This document shows, piece by piece, positions 46,377 through 55,387 of a stretch of 64,000 nucleotides of DNA (within the stretch, counting starts at the first letter, position 1; the number at the start of each line of letters is the position of its first letter). The DNA is taken from NCBI RefSeq assembly GCF_014203605.1, contig NZ_JACHJJ010000011.1:1-64000 (forward strand), written 5' to 3'. Made by a program: the position numbers and the translations under genes. This DNA is from Thiemannella venezuelensis. GTDB lineage: Bacteria > Actinomycetota > Actinomycetes > Streptosporangiales > Streptosporangiaceae. Under the pieces are notes generated by a model. That model was not told the origin of the DNA. It was given only the letters and a program-made list of their open reading frames with translations, and did no database searches.

Positions 46377-48356
46377 GTGACCCCTTTTTCTGACATGCGT
46401 GACTATGTCGGCGTACCCCGGCTGACGTCCCTGCGCCTCTCGCCGGACGGGAACCGCCTGGTGAGCGTGGTGCAGGCGCTCAACCCCGACGGCAAGTCCT
46501 ACGGCACGGCCCTGTGGGAGGTCCCCCTCGACGGGCGCAGGCCGTACCGGCTGACCAGGTCCCTCAAGGGCGAGGCGGGAGCGGAGTTCACCGCCGGCGG
46601 CGACGTGCTGTTCGGCTCGCGCCGGCCCGACCCGACGGTGAAGGAGTCCGGCGACGAGGTCTCCGCGCTCTGGCTGCTGCCCGCCGCAGGCGGCGAGGCC
46701 CGGCAGGTCGCCACCCGTCCCGGCGGGATCGGCGGCTTCGCCACCGGCGGGCCGGGCGTCGTCTTCGCCGCCGACGTGCTCCCCGGCGACGAGTCCACCG
46801 AGGACGAGCGGCGCAAAGCCCGCAAGGACGCCGGGATCAGCGCGATCCTGCACGAGGGCTACCCGGTGCGCCACTGGGACCGCGACCTGGGGCCGGGGCA
46901 GACCCGGCTGTTCGCCGGGACCCTCGGCGAGGACCGGCTGACCGAGGTCAGGGATCTCACCCCCGATCCGGGTTCCGCGCTGCACGAGGCCTCCTACGAG
47001 GTGACCCCGGACGGCTCCGCCGCCGTCACCACCTGGATGGTCCCGCTGCCGGGCGGCGAGGTCCGCTACGAGCTGGTCGTGATCGAGACCGCGGACGGCG
47101 GGTCCCGCCGGGTGCTGGCGGCCCAGGACGGCCACGACTTCGAGGGGCCGCTCGCGATCTCGCCCGACGGGCGCCGGGTCGCCTGCGTGCGTTCCCGCCA
47201 CGCGGACACCCGGACGATCCCGGAGGCCACGCTCTGGATCGTCGACCTGGCCACCGGCGAGGGACACGCCGCGGGCGGGGAGCTGTGGCCCTCGGAGATC
47301 GCCTGGGCCCCCGACTCGGCCTCGCTGTACGTGGCCGCCGACCACCGGGGCCGCCGCCCGGTCTTCCGCGTCCCCGCCGACGGCTCCGAGCCGGTACGGC
47401 TCACGCCCGGCGACGGCGCGTACTCCTCGGTCAACGTCGCCCCCGACGGCACCCTGTACGCGCTGCGCGGCGCCGTGGACCGGCCCGCGGGCCCGGTCAG
47501 GATCACCGCGGCGGGCGACGTCGAGGACCTCCCCTCGCCCGCCCCCGGGCTGGAGCTGCCCGGCACGCTCACCGAGGTCACCGCGACCGCCGACGACGGG
47601 GCCGAGATCCGGGCCTGGCTGGTGCTGCCGGAGGGCGCCTCGGCCGAGAGCCCGGCCCCGCTGCTGCTGTGGATCCACGGCGGCCCGCTGTCGAGCTGGA
47701 ACGACTGGGCCTGGCGGTGGAACCCGTGGATCATGGCGGCGCACGGCTACGCCGTCCTGCTGCCCGACCCGTGCCTGTCCACCGGCTACGGCCCGGAGAT
47801 GATCCGGCGGGGCTGGGCGGACTGGGGCCCGCGCACCCACGCCGACCTGATGGCGGTCACCGACGCCGCGCTGGAGGTGCCCGGGATCGACGCGAGCCGG
47901 ACCGCCGCGATGGGCGGCTCCTTCGGCGGCTACATGGCCAACTGGGTCGCCGGGCACACCGACCGGTTCAAGGCGATCGTCACCCACGCCTCGCTCTGGC
48001 ACCTCGACCAGTTCGCCGGGACCACCGACGCCTCCATGTACTGGCAGCGCGAGTTCGGCAGGCCCGGCACCGAGCTGTACGAGAAGCTCTCCCCGCACCT
48101 GTCGCTGGAAAGGATCACGACGCCGATGCTGGTGATCCACGGCGACAAGGACTACCGCGTGCCGATCGGCGAGGGACTGCGCCTCTGGTGGGACCTGCAG
48201 CGCTCCGGGGTGGAGTCGAAGTTCCTGTACTTCCCCGACGAGAACCACTGGGTGCTCAAGCCGGGCAACGCCGTGGCCTGGTACGAGATGGTCCTGGCCT
48301 TCCTGGCGCAGCACGTCCTCGGGCAGGAGTGGAAGCGGCCCGAGTCGCTGTCCTGA
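46377..48356 (+). CDS. S9-family prolyl oligopeptidase-like serine peptidase
   Basis: The 659-residue enzyme has an N-terminal beta-propeller (repeated [46 protein letters not shown]) and a C-terminal alpha/beta hydrolase domain. The nucleophile is Ser in [15 protein letters not shown] near residue 515, the Asp is in [15 protein letters not shown] near 590, and the His is in [11 protein letters not shown] near 624. It should release dipeptides or acyl groups from short peptides in the cytoplasm, as no signal peptide is present. GTG at 46377 and ATG at 46395 are both plausible; the propeller starts after either. It is divergent from hemH. Confidence 0.93.
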   Translation: MTPFSDMRDYVGVPRLTSLRLSPDGNRLVSVVQALNPDGKSYGTALWEVPLDGRRPYRLTRSLKGEAGAEFTAGGDVLFGSRRPDPTVKESGDEVSALWLLPAAGGEARQVATRPGGIGGFATGGPGVVFAADVLPGDESTEDERRKARKDAGISAILHEGYPVRHWDRDLGPGQTRLFAGTLGEDRLTEVRDLTPDPGSALHEASYEVTPDGSAAVTTWMVPLPGGEVRYELVVIETADGGSRRVLAAQDGHDFEGPLAISPDGRRVACVRSRHADTRTIPEATLWIVDLATGEGHAAGGELWPSEIAWAPDSASLYVAADHRGRRPVFRVPADGSEPVRLTPGDGAYSSVNVAPDGTLYALRGAVDRPAGPVRITAAGDVEDLPSPAPGLELPGTLTEVTATADDGAEIRAWLVLPEGASAESPAPLLLWIHGGPLSSWNDWAWRWNPWIMAAHGYAVLLPDPCLSTGYGPEMIRRGWADWGPRTHADLMAVTDAALEVPGIDASRTAAMGGSFGGYMANWVAGHTDRFKAIVTHASLWHLDQFAGTTDASMYWQREFGRPGTELYEKLSPHLSLERITTPMLVIHGDKDYRVPIGEGLRLWWDLQRSGVESKFLYFPDENHWVLKPGNAVAWYEMVLAFLAQHVLGQEWKRPESLS

Positions 48357-48381
48357 GCCCGCCGTCCCGGCCGTCGCAGGG

Positions 48382-48413
48382 CCCCCGCGCGCCGGAAGGA
48401 CCGGCCGCGGGGG
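48382..48413 (+). terminator. 13-bp hairpin with one bulged base
   Basis: CCCCCGCG at 48382-48389 pairs with CGCGGGGG at 48406-48413, and GCCGG at 48391-48395 pairs with CCGGC at 48401-48405, leaving a 5-base loop. It lies 26 bases after the S9 peptidase stop. Confidence 0.7.
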
Positions 48414-48459
48414 ACGATGGGGCCGTGAGACGAGCGAGAGACGGGAGCGGGGAGCGGCC

Positions 48460-49254
48460 ATGAGCACTGCCATGGGTTATCTGGAACTGGCCGAGCGGAT
48501 CGCCCGCGAGGCGGGGGAGATGCTCCTGGCCAAGCGGCCCGCCCGGCCCGAGGTGCTGGCCACCAAGTCCAGCCCCACCGATGTGGTGACCGCGCTGGAC
48601 CGGGCGTCGGAGGAGCTGATCCGGGCCAGGATCAAGGAGGCCAGGCCGGACGACGCGGTCCTCGGCGAGGAGGGCGGCGCCACCGGCGACGGCCGGGTCC
48701 GCTGGATCGTCGATCCGATCGACGGCACGGTCAACTTCCTGTACGGCCTGCCGGAGTGGGCGGTCAGCATCGCGGTGGAGGTGGAGGGGGAGGTCGTCGC
48801 GGGGGTGGTCAACGTCGTGCCCCGCGGCGAGGTCTTCACGGCGGTCAGGGGCGGGGGCGCCTGGCTGGGCGGCGAGCGGTTGCGCTGCAACACCGGCGTG
48901 CCGCTGGAGCAGGCGCTGATCGCCACCGGGTTCGGCTACGGGCCGGGGCGGCGGGCGGTCCAGGCGGAGGTGCTCGCGCAGGTGGTGCCGCGGGTGCGCG
49001 ACATCCGCCGGGGCGGCTCGGCCGCCTCGGACCTGTGCGCGGTCGCGGCCGGGCGGGTGGACGGGTACTACGAGCGCGGCCCGCAGTACTGGGACTACGC
49101 GGCCGGAGGGCTGGTGGCGACCGAGGCGGGGGCGCGGGTCGGCGGGCTGAACGGCAGGCCGGCCGGCCCGGATCTGACGGTCTGCGCGGCGCCGGGCCTG
49201 TTCGAGGAGCTGCACGATCTGCTGGTCCCGCTGGACCCCGAACGCGACGCCTGA
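48460..49254 (+). CDS. suhB: inositol monophosphatase family protein
   Basis: The 264-residue enzyme belongs to the Mg-dependent inositol monophosphatase family. Metal-site motifs are DAVLGEEGGATG (Glu-Glu) near residue 66, RWIVDPIDGTVNFLYGLPEW near 88, and YWDYAAGGLVATEAG near 210. It dephosphorylates inositol-1-phosphate or related sugar phosphates, and in actinobacteria may supply inositol for phosphatidylinositol or mycothiol. GGAGCGG six bases before the ATG at 48460 supports the start. SuhB is the closest familiar name, but several paralogues exist in such genomes and the exact one is uncertain. Confidence 0.9.
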   Translation: MSTAMGYLELAERIAREAGEMLLAKRPARPEVLATKSSPTDVVTALDRASEELIRARIKEARPDDAVLGEEGGATGDGRVRWIVDPIDGTVNFLYGLPEWAVSIAVEVEGEVVAGVVNVVPRGEVFTAVRGGGAWLGGERLRCNTGVPLEQALIATGFGYGPGRRAVQAEVLAQVVPRVRDIRRGGSAASDLCAVAAGRVDGYYERGPQYWDYAAGGLVATEAGARVGGLNGRPAGPDLTVCAAPGLFEELHDLLVPLDPERDA

Positions 49255-49336
49255 GGGGGCCGCACCCGGTGGTGTGCGCGGGCCGCGGCCGGCGGGCGCG
49301 GGTCGCACCGGGCGGCGGAGCGGCCGCGGAGACGGG

Positions 49337-49374
49337 AAGGCCCCGCACTCCTCGGGTGAGGGGTGCGGGGCCTT
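49337..49374. terminator. 17-bp bidirectional terminator hairpin
   Basis: The segment at 49337-49353 pairs with 49358-49374 over 17 base pairs including one G-U pair, with a 4-base GGGT loop. The outer arms are AAGGCCCCGCAC and GTGCGGGGCCTT, so transcription in either direction gives a U-containing end. It lies between two convergent genes. Confidence 0.85.
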
Positions 49375-49384
49375 GCCGCGTTCG

Positions 49385-49549
49385 TCAGCGCTGGAGCGGG
49401 ACGCCGTTGTCGGTGGCGAGACGGCGGAGGTCCTCGATCTCGGCGGTGAGTGTGTCGGCGAGGTATTCGTCGCCGGTGGACCTGGCCTCCTGCAGGTTCT
49501 TGTAGGCCTGGTCGAGGCGGTGTTCGATCGTGGTCGTGAACTCGCCCAT
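49385..49549 (-). CDS. small hypothetical helical protein
   Basis: This 54-residue protein, MGEFTTTIEHRLDQAYKNLQ and so on to DNGVPLQR, is predicted to be a single helical hairpin or coiled coil rich in Glu, Ala and Leu. AGAAGGTG lies just before the ATG at 49549, so it is likely translated. I know similar short actinobacterial proteins but no function. It is divergent from the response-regulator gene, and the 228-base gap between them should hold both promoters. Confidence 0.75.
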   Translation of the reverse strand: MGEFTTTIEHRLDQAYKNLQEARSTGDEYLADTLTAEIEDLRRLATDNGVPLQR

Positions 49550-49777
49550 CTCACCTTCTTTCTCATGGGGGCGAAGGGTGGTCGAAAAGGGACCGGGTTG
49601 GGTCTCTACCCACGCGTAGCATCGCCCTAAACCTGGGAGGAACCTGTGTGTGTCGGACATCACGGGCGGTGTGCCTATCGTGGTGGGGGCCTTACCGCCG
49701 GCTTACGGGGGATGGGGCGACAATGAGGAGCCGTTCCAGCGGCTGTCCGGCGGATTTCACGGGAGGTGCCAGAGACC

Positions 49778-50431
49778 GTGCGGGTGCTTGTGGTTGAGGA
49801 TGAGCGGGTGCTCGCGGATGCGATCGCGACCGGGCTCCGGCGTGAAGCCATGGCCGTGGACGTCGCCTACGACGGCGCCGGCGCGCTGGAACGGACCAGC
49901 TACATCGACTACGACGTGATCGTCCTGGACCGGGACCTGCCCAAGGTCCACGGGGACGAGGTCTGCCGCCGCCTGGTGGCCGAGCGCAGCGCGTCCCGGA
50001 TCCTGATGCTGACCGCCTCCGGCGACGTGGACGACAAGGTGGAGGGCCTGGGGCTGGGGGCCGACGACTACCTGGCCAAGCCCTTCGTGTTCATCGAGCT
50101 CGTCGCCCGGGTCAGGGCGCTCGGCCGCCGTTCGGCCCCGGCGCTCCCGCCGGTGCTGGAGCGCTCCGGGGTCCGGCTGGATCCGGGCAAGCGGCTGGTG
50201 ACCAGGGACGGCGAGGAGATCACGCTCACCAAGAAGGAGTTCGCGGTCCTGGAGGAGCTGATGCGCGCCGAGGGCGCGGTCGTCAGCCAGGAGGACCTGC
50301 TGGACAAGGCGTGGGACGAGAACATCGACCCGTTCACCAACGTGGTGCGGGTGACCATGATGACCCTGCGGAAGAAGCTGGGCGAGCCGCAGGTGATCGA
50401 GACGGTGCCCGGGGTCGGGTACAAGCTGTGA
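49778..50431 (+). CDS. OmpR/PhoB-family response regulator
   Basis: The 217-residue protein has a receiver domain (VRVLVVEDERVLADAIATGL at the N-terminus, phospho-acceptor Asp in DVIVLDRDLPKVHGDEV near residue 48, Lys in DYLAKPFVFIELVARV near 97) and a winged-helix output domain (LTKKEFAVLEELMRAEGAVV, NVVRVTMMTLRKKLGEPQVI, VPGVGYKL). GGAGGTG at 49762-49768 lies 9 bases before GTG 49778, so that start is preferred over the in-frame GTG at 49766, which overlaps the ribosome site. The cognate kinase is encoded next, after a tandem repeat. Confidence 0.94.
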   Translation: MRVLVVEDERVLADAIATGLRREAMAVDVAYDGAGALERTSYIDYDVIVLDRDLPKVHGDEVCRRLVAERSASRILMLTASGDVDDKVEGLGLGADDYLAKPFVFIELVARVRALGRRSAPALPPVLERSGVRLDPGKRLVTRDGEEITLTKKEFAVLEELMRAEGAVVSQEDLLDKAWDENIDPFTNVVRVTMMTLRKKLGEPQVIETVPGVGYKL

Positions 50432-50475
50432 ACGGCGGGCGGTGCGGGTACGGCGTGCGGCCGGAGCCCGCGGGC

Positions 50476-50547
50476 GGGCACTGCGATGGGCACTGCGATG
50501 GGCGCGGTGATGGGCGCGGTGATGGGCACGGCGATGGGTACGGCGGC
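50476..50547 (+). repeat. six 12-base tandem repeats between regulator and kinase genes
   Basis: Units starting at 50476, 50488, 50500, 50512, 50524 and 50536 vary around GGGCACTGCGAT. The first two are identical and the third and fourth are identical to each other (GGGCGCGGTGAT). They fill half of the 148-base gap between the response-regulator stop and the kinase start. Confidence 0.85.
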
Positions 50548-50579
50548 GTGTCACGGGTGCGGCCGGTGGGGGAGGACGC

Positions 50580-52040
50580 GTGAGCGGCACGCCGGAGGAG
50601 CGGCCGGCGTTCGTCCCCCCGGACGAGCGGCGGCACTCGGCGCCGACCCACCCGATGATCAGCCCGCATCCCGGGGGGCGCGGGCCGGGTCCGGCGGCGG
50701 GGGAGGACGGGAAGCAGACCGGGGCGTCCGGAGAAGACCCGCCGGGAGCCGGAGGTCCCGCCGGGTTCGCCGGGCAGGGAAGACCGGCCGGGCCCGGCGG
50801 CGCCCTGCGGCCCCCGCCGCCGAGCGGCCCGCCGGCATGGGACGGTCCCCCTCCGCTGGGGGCCGCTCCGCTGCGGCCGTCCCTGCTGGGCCAGGTGAAG
50901 AAGATCACCGACCGGGTCAGCATCCGGTGGCGGCTGACGCTCACCTACGCCGCGCTGTTCTTCATGGCGGGGACGGTGCTGCTGTTCCTGATGTACGTGA
51001 TGGTCGCCTGGGCGATCGACTCGGCCTGGCCGTCGTTCCCGTTCGACCTGAACAACGTCTCCCCCGAGCTGGCGAACGAGTTGCAGCAGGGCTGGTACTA
51101 CTACCAGCGGAGCGCCATCCACCAGGCGCGCAGCTCCATGCTGACCCGCTCCTTCCTGGCCCTGCTGGGCGTGGGGATCATCGCGATCATCATCGGTTAC
51201 GTCGTCGCGGACCGCGCGCTCAAGCCGGTCCAGCAGATGACCGCCACCGCCCGCAAGCTCTCGGACTCGACCCTCGCCCACGAGCGCATCGACCTGCAGG
51301 GCCCCGACGACGAGCTCAAGGAGCTGGCCGACACCTTCGACGCCATGCTCACCCGGCTCAACGTGGCCTTCGACACGCAGCGCAGGTTCGTGGCCAACGC
51401 CTCGCACGAGCTGCGGACCCCGCTGACGATCAACCGGACGGTCCTGGAGATCGCGCTGGGGGATCCCGAGGCCTCGGGTGATCTCAAGGCGCTGGGCCGT
51501 ACGCTCCTGGAGGTCAACGCCCGCAACGAGCGGCTCATCGAGGGCCTGCTCCTGCTGGCGCGGAGCGAGCGCGAGCTGAGCGTGCGCAAGCCGGTGGACG
51601 TGAAGGACGTGGCCGAGACCGCCGTCGAGCAGCTCGTGCCGCGCGCCGAGGAGGCGGGCGTCACGCTCGCCGCCGAGTTGCAGAGCGCCGGGACCGTGGG
51701 AGATCCCGTGCTCCTGGAGCGGTGCGTGTCCAATCTCGTCGAGAACGGAATCAAGCACAACATTCCTGAATCAGGACATGTTTGGGTTCGGACGGGAATG
51801 GTGGAGGGCGCATTGATTGTTCAGGTGGCCAACACGGGACCGCACGTTCCCGCGTACGAGGTGAGCAGCCTGTTCGAGCCGTTCCGGCGGCTCAACGCCG
51901 ACCGGGTCGACTCGGACAAGGGGGCGGGACTGGGGCTGTCCATCGTCCGCGCGGTCGTGCGCGCTCACGGAGGCAACGTGACCGCCGTGCCCAGAGACGG
52001 GGGCGGTCTCGTGGTGACCGTGAGACTTCAGCCGCGTTGA
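50580..52040 (+). CDS. sensor histidine kinase
   Basis: The 486-residue kinase has an unusual 115-residue Pro/Gly-rich N-terminal tail before the first membrane helix (TYAALFFMAGTVLLFLMYVM). A roughly 50-residue extracytoplasmic loop, a second helix (LLGVGIIAIIIGYVVA), a HAMP linker (LKPVQQMTATARKLSDSTLA), the H-box RRFVANASHELRTPLTINRT with the phospho-accepting His near residue 275, and an ATPase domain with N-box NLVENGIKHNIPESG, and GLGLSIVRAVV follow. GGGGGAGG precedes the GTG at 50580. It pairs with the upstream response regulator; the stimulus is unknown. Confidence 0.94.
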   Translation: MSGTPEERPAFVPPDERRHSAPTHPMISPHPGGRGPGPAAGEDGKQTGASGEDPPGAGGPAGFAGQGRPAGPGGALRPPPPSGPPAWDGPPPLGAAPLRPSLLGQVKKITDRVSIRWRLTLTYAALFFMAGTVLLFLMYVMVAWAIDSAWPSFPFDLNNVSPELANELQQGWYYYQRSAIHQARSSMLTRSFLALLGVGIIAIIIGYVVADRALKPVQQMTATARKLSDSTLAHERIDLQGPDDELKELADTFDAMLTRLNVAFDTQRRFVANASHELRTPLTINRTVLEIALGDPEASGDLKALGRTLLEVNARNERLIEGLLLLARSERELSVRKPVDVKDVAETAVEQLVPRAEEAGVTLAAELQSAGTVGDPVLLERCVSNLVENGIKHNIPESGHVWVRTGMVEGALIVQVANTGPHVPAYEVSSLFEPFRRLNADRVDSDKGAGLGLSIVRAVVRAHGGNVTAVPRDGGGLVVTVRLQPR

Positions 52041-52311
52041 TCCGGCGGGGAGCGTCTCGTTCCCGCCGCACATGTGGTTGGATGTGCCGTCGAACACGGT
52101 GGTGCATGCCGTCAATGCTGTGTGTTTCGCCATATTTGGCTAACCATGCCCGTTGGCGGTGGGTCCCTCACGTGTAGGGAGGTTCAGCGTTCGTTCAGGC
52201 GGGGTACCGAAGCAGGAATCTCTCTGCCGGAACGGGCACAAGACGGGCCTCTCGTACGTTACAACGCGCGAGCGAGCGCAGACAGATAGATGAGGGGGAT
52301 GGAGCAGACCG

Positions 52312-52611
52312 ATGGCTACCGACTACGACAGTCCACGCAAGACTGACGACGACCTCAGCGAGGACAGTCTTCAGGAACTGCAGGCGCGCCGTACCGACAA
52401 GTCCTCGGGCAGCATCGACATCGACGAGACCGATCTCGCCGAGTCGCTCGAACTGCCGGGTGCGGACCTGTCGAACGAAGAGCTCTCGCTCCGGGTGATT
52501 CCTCGCCAGGCCGATGAGTTCACCTGCGCGCGCTGCTTCCTCGTGCACCACCGCAGCCAGCTCGCCGTCGAGAGGAACGGCCAGCAGATCTGCCGGGAGT
52601 GCGCGGCCTGA
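52312..52611 (+). CDS. DUF4193 family protein
   Basis: The 99-residue acidic protein has the family's N-terminal MATDYDSPRKTDDD, a helix-rich centre, and a C-terminal zinc-ribbon-like CARCFLVHHRSQLAVER followed by CRECAA, four Cys that probably bind one zinc. DUF4193 is restricted to actinobacteria and its role is unknown; it is often near the dut gene. GGAG lies about 8 bases before the ATG. The 271 bases upstream hold no gene, and I saw no clear promoter there. Confidence 0.92.
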   Translation: MATDYDSPRKTDDDLSEDSLQELQARRTDKSSGSIDIDETDLAESLELPGADLSNEELSLRVIPRQADEFTCARCFLVHHRSQLAVERNGQQICRECAA

Positions 52612-52693
52612 CGACCGTTCCGATGGCCTGTCCGATGTGTGTCCCCCCATGGACGGGTAGGGCCTTAGGACAGCCTTGAGGAGGTTCCGCGAC

Positions 52694-53524
52694 ATGACGT
52701 CGGAGAACAGTCAGACCGGCGCCGGGCCGGACGACTCCACTGCCGCGGAGTCGGCCGGCAGGCCGGGCGGCGACCTGGTCCGGGAGCCGGACCAGGAGGT
52801 CGCCGAGCTTGTCGGCCGGCTCGCCGAGCCGGGTGAGATGGACGGCGCCGAGCGGCGGCGGCTGCTCGGCCGCCTGACGAGGGCGCTGTCCGCCGGGGCC
52901 AGGAAGGCCAAGGAGTCCGGCACCGGCCGGGGCCGCTGGCTCGCCGACGTCTTCATGTCCGTGGCGCCCCGCATCCCCGTCCGCGACCTGGAGACGCTCT
53001 CCTCGCACCACCACGGCCTCACCGGCGAGGCGCTGGCCGACGACCTCGTCCGCACCGCGGCCAAGGCCACCATGGCGGTCGGCGCGATCGGAGGCGCCCT
53101 CGCGGCGGCCGAGTTCGCCGCCCCGCCCCTGCTGCTGTCCGCCCCCGCCCAGCTCGTGGCCGAGACCCTGGTGGTCGCCGCGATCGAGGTCAAGCTCATC
53201 GCCGAACTGCACGAGGCGTACGGCGTGCAGGTGCCCGGCACCGGCAGCCAGCGCGCCTTCGCCTTCGCCGTCGCCTGGTCCAAGCAGCGCGGGGTGGACC
53301 CCATGACCCCCGCCTCGGTCACCATCGCGCTGGGCACCGCCGCCAAGACGGCCCTGCGCAACAGGCTGATGCGCACGCTCGGGCGGCACCTCACCACGCT
53401 CGGCCCCTTCCTGACCGGAGCCGTGGCCGGTGGCGCCCTCAACCGCACGGCCACCAGGAAACTCGCCGAGACGGTCCGCGTCGACCTCCGCAGGCACCAG
53501 GCACTTCCCCCAGGAACCTCATAA
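52694..53524 (+). CDS. conserved actinobacterial protein, EcsC-like
   Basis: This 276-residue protein has a disordered N-terminus and a helical middle with two or three hydrophobic stretches (AAEFAAPPLLLSAPAQLVAE, LVVAAIEVKLIAELHEAYGV). The C-terminus has RLMRTLGRHLTTLGPFLTGA and ALNRTATRKLAETVRVDLR. The pattern resembles EcsC-family proteins, whose function is not established. GAGGAGG nine bases before the ATG at 52694 fixes the start over an upstream TTG. It lies between DUF4193 and otsA. Confidence 0.75.
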   Translation: MTSENSQTGAGPDDSTAAESAGRPGGDLVREPDQEVAELVGRLAEPGEMDGAERRRLLGRLTRALSAGARKAKESGTGRGRWLADVFMSVAPRIPVRDLETLSSHHHGLTGEALADDLVRTAAKATMAVGAIGGALAAAEFAAPPLLLSAPAQLVAETLVVAAIEVKLIAELHEAYGVQVPGTGSQRAFAFAVAWSKQRGVDPMTPASVTIALGTAAKTALRNRLMRTLGRHLTTLGPFLTGAVAGGALNRTATRKLAETVRVDLRRHQALPPGTS

Positions 53525-53576
53525 AAAGACCTTTTTGGGGTAGTTGACTAGGAAAGTCGACTCTCTGGAGGATTTC

Positions 53577-54950
53577 GTGCCGGGCTCAAGCTCGTTCCTG
53601 ATCGTCGCCAACCGCCTGCCCGTCGACCGGGTCGGCGAGGACATGTGGCGGCGCAGCCCCGGCGGCCTGGTCACCGCGATCGCCCCCGTCCTGCAGCGCA
53701 GGGAGGGCGCGTGGATCGGCTGGCACGGCGCCCCGGACGAACGGCTCGACCCCTTCGACCACGACGGCATGCACCTGATCCCGGTGCCGCTCTCGGCCCA
53801 GGAGGTGGAGCTCTACTACGAGGGCTTCTCCAACGCCACCCTCTGGCCGCTCTACCACGACGTGGTCGCCACCCCCGTCTACTCCCGCCTCCTGTGGGAC
53901 TCCTACCGCCTGGTCAACGAGCGCTTCGCCGAGGCCGCCGCCGAGGCCGCCGCCCCCGGCGCGGTCGTGTGGGTGCAGGACTACCAGCTCCAGCTGGTCC
54001 CCGCCATGCTCAGGAAACTCCGCCCCGACCTGCGCATCGGCTTCTTCCTGCACATCCCGTTCCCGCCGGGCGAGCTCTTCCAGCAGCTTCCCTGGCGGCG
54101 GGAGATCCTGGAGGGCCTGCTCGGCGCCGACCTGGTCGGCTTCCAGCGCCCCGGCGGCGCGTCCAACTTCATCCGCCTGTGCCGCAAGACGCTCGGCCTG
54201 CAGTACCAGAAGCACGACCTCTACGTCGGCGACCGGGTGGTGCGGGCCGGCTCGTTCCCCATCTCGGTGGACTTCGGCGAGCTCGACTCGCTGGTCCGCG
54301 AGCCGCACATCGTCGCCAGGGCGGCGGAGATCCGCCGGGAGCTGGGCGACCCCGAGCAGGTGCTGCTCGGGGTGGACCGGCTCGACTACACCAAGGGCAT
54401 CGGCCAGCGGCTGAAGGCCTTCGGGGAGCTGCTCGCCGAGGGCTCGATCAAGCCGGGGGAGGCGGCCTTCGTGCAGATCGCCACGCCCAGCCGGGAGCGG
54501 GTCGAGGAGTACATGCGGCTGCGCGACTCGATCGAGCTCCAGGTCGGCCGGATCAACGGCGAGCAGGGCGAGCTCGGCTCCCAGCCGGTGCAGTACATGC
54601 ACCAGTCCTACGGCCGCGACGAGCTGGCCGCGCTCTACCTGGCGGCGGACGTGATGGTGGTGACGCCGCTGCGCGACGGGATGAACCTGGTGGCCAAGGA
54701 GTACATCTCCTGCCGCCACGACCTGCGCGGCGCACTGGTGCTCAGCGAGTTCGCCGGGGCGGCCGACGAGCTGAAGCAGGCCTTCATGGTCAACCCCTAC
54801 GACATCGACGGGCTCAAGCGGGCGATGCTGGCCGCGATGCGGGCCACACCGCACGACCTGTCCCGGCGGATGCGCTCCCTGCGCCGCCGGGTGGCGACCT
54901 ACGACGTGGACCACTGGGCCAAGGGCTTCCTGGAGGCCCTCGAAGCCTGA
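53577..54950 (+). CDS. otsA: trehalose-6-phosphate synthase
   Basis: The 457-residue GT20 enzyme transfers glucose from UDP-glucose, or another NDP-glucose, to glucose-6-phosphate. Family motifs are [13 protein letters not shown] at the N-terminus, [67 protein letters not shown] and [20 protein letters not shown] at 53577 follows CTGGAGG with 5 bases of spacing; a TTG 33 bases upstream is weaker. No otsB phosphatase gene lies next to it. Trehalose protects against osmotic and desiccation stress. Confidence 0.95.
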   Translation: MPGSSSFLIVANRLPVDRVGEDMWRRSPGGLVTAIAPVLQRREGAWIGWHGAPDERLDPFDHDGMHLIPVPLSAQEVELYYEGFSNATLWPLYHDVVATPVYSRLLWDSYRLVNERFAEAAAEAAAPGAVVWVQDYQLQLVPAMLRKLRPDLRIGFFLHIPFPPGELFQQLPWRREILEGLLGADLVGFQRPGGASNFIRLCRKTLGLQYQKHDLYVGDRVVRAGSFPISVDFGELDSLVREPHIVARAAEIRRELGDPEQVLLGVDRLDYTKGIGQRLKAFGELLAEGSIKPGEAAFVQIATPSRERVEEYMRLRDSIELQVGRINGEQGELGSQPVQYMHQSYGRDELAALYLAADVMVVTPLRDGMNLVAKEYISCRHDLRGALVLSEFAGAADELKQAFMVNPYDIDGLKRAMLAAMRATPHDLSRRMRSLRRRVATYDVDHWAKGFLEALEA

Positions 54951-54951
54951 T

Positions 54952-54995
54952 CCGCCGGGTGCGGCCCGGCCGTACGGCCGGGCCGCACCCGGCGG
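54952..54995. terminator. perfect 44-base palindrome, bidirectional terminator
   Basis: The 22 bases at 54952-54973 are the exact reverse complement of 54974-54995, centred on TA. It starts one base after the otsA stop and ends 8 bases before the DUF4235 stop, so it probably terminates both convergent transcripts. In RNA it would form a stem of about 20 pairs with a small loop. Confidence 0.85.
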
Positions 54996-55002
54996 GAAGG
55001 CG

Positions 55003-55299
55003 TCAGGAGGCGATCTCCCTGGCGGCTTCCTTCATCGCCCTCCAGGCGTCGTAGCGCTTCCTGGCGGTGCGGGTCATCACGATCTGCGCCACCTGCATCC
55101 CGACGCCCATCACCACGGCGTAGCCGATCGCCTCGGCGAGGCCGACCTCCAGCGAGTCGCTGTCGGCCGGGGGCTTCTTCCCGGTCGCCTTCTCCCAGGC
55201 GAACCCCAGGACCTTCTTGACCGCCCAGGCCGTGACGAGGCCCACCAGGCCGCCGATGGCCCGCCAGGCCATGTCCTGCTTCTCCTGCTCGGAAGCCAT
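55003..55299 (-). CDS. DUF4235 membrane protein
   Basis: The 98-residue protein has two predicted membrane helices, WRAIGGLVGLVTAWAVKKVL near residue 12 and AIGYAVVMGVGMQVAQIVM near residue 57, separated by a polar segment with WEKATGKKPPADSDS. The C-terminus RKRYDAWRAMKEAA is basic. This matches the actinobacterial DUF4235 family of unknown function. GAGGAGGG precedes the ATG at 55299. It is divergent from valS with a gap of 88 bases. Confidence 0.9.
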   Translation of the reverse strand: MASEQEKQDMAWRAIGGLVGLVTAWAVKKVLGFAWEKATGKKPPADSDSLEVGLAEAIGYAVVMGVGMQVAQIVMTRTARKRYDAWRAMKEAAREIAS

Positions 55300-55387
55300 G
55301 GGTGTTCCCTCCTCGATGATTCCCCTCAGGTAACGAACACTAGTCTGCTCCGGCGGTGGATCATGTGATGCCATACCATGGGGAGGC

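Noticed and set aside
50476-50547. Tandem 12-base units considered as a CRISPR array
   Set aside because: Units are contiguous without spacers and far shorter than CRISPR repeats; no cas genes are nearby.
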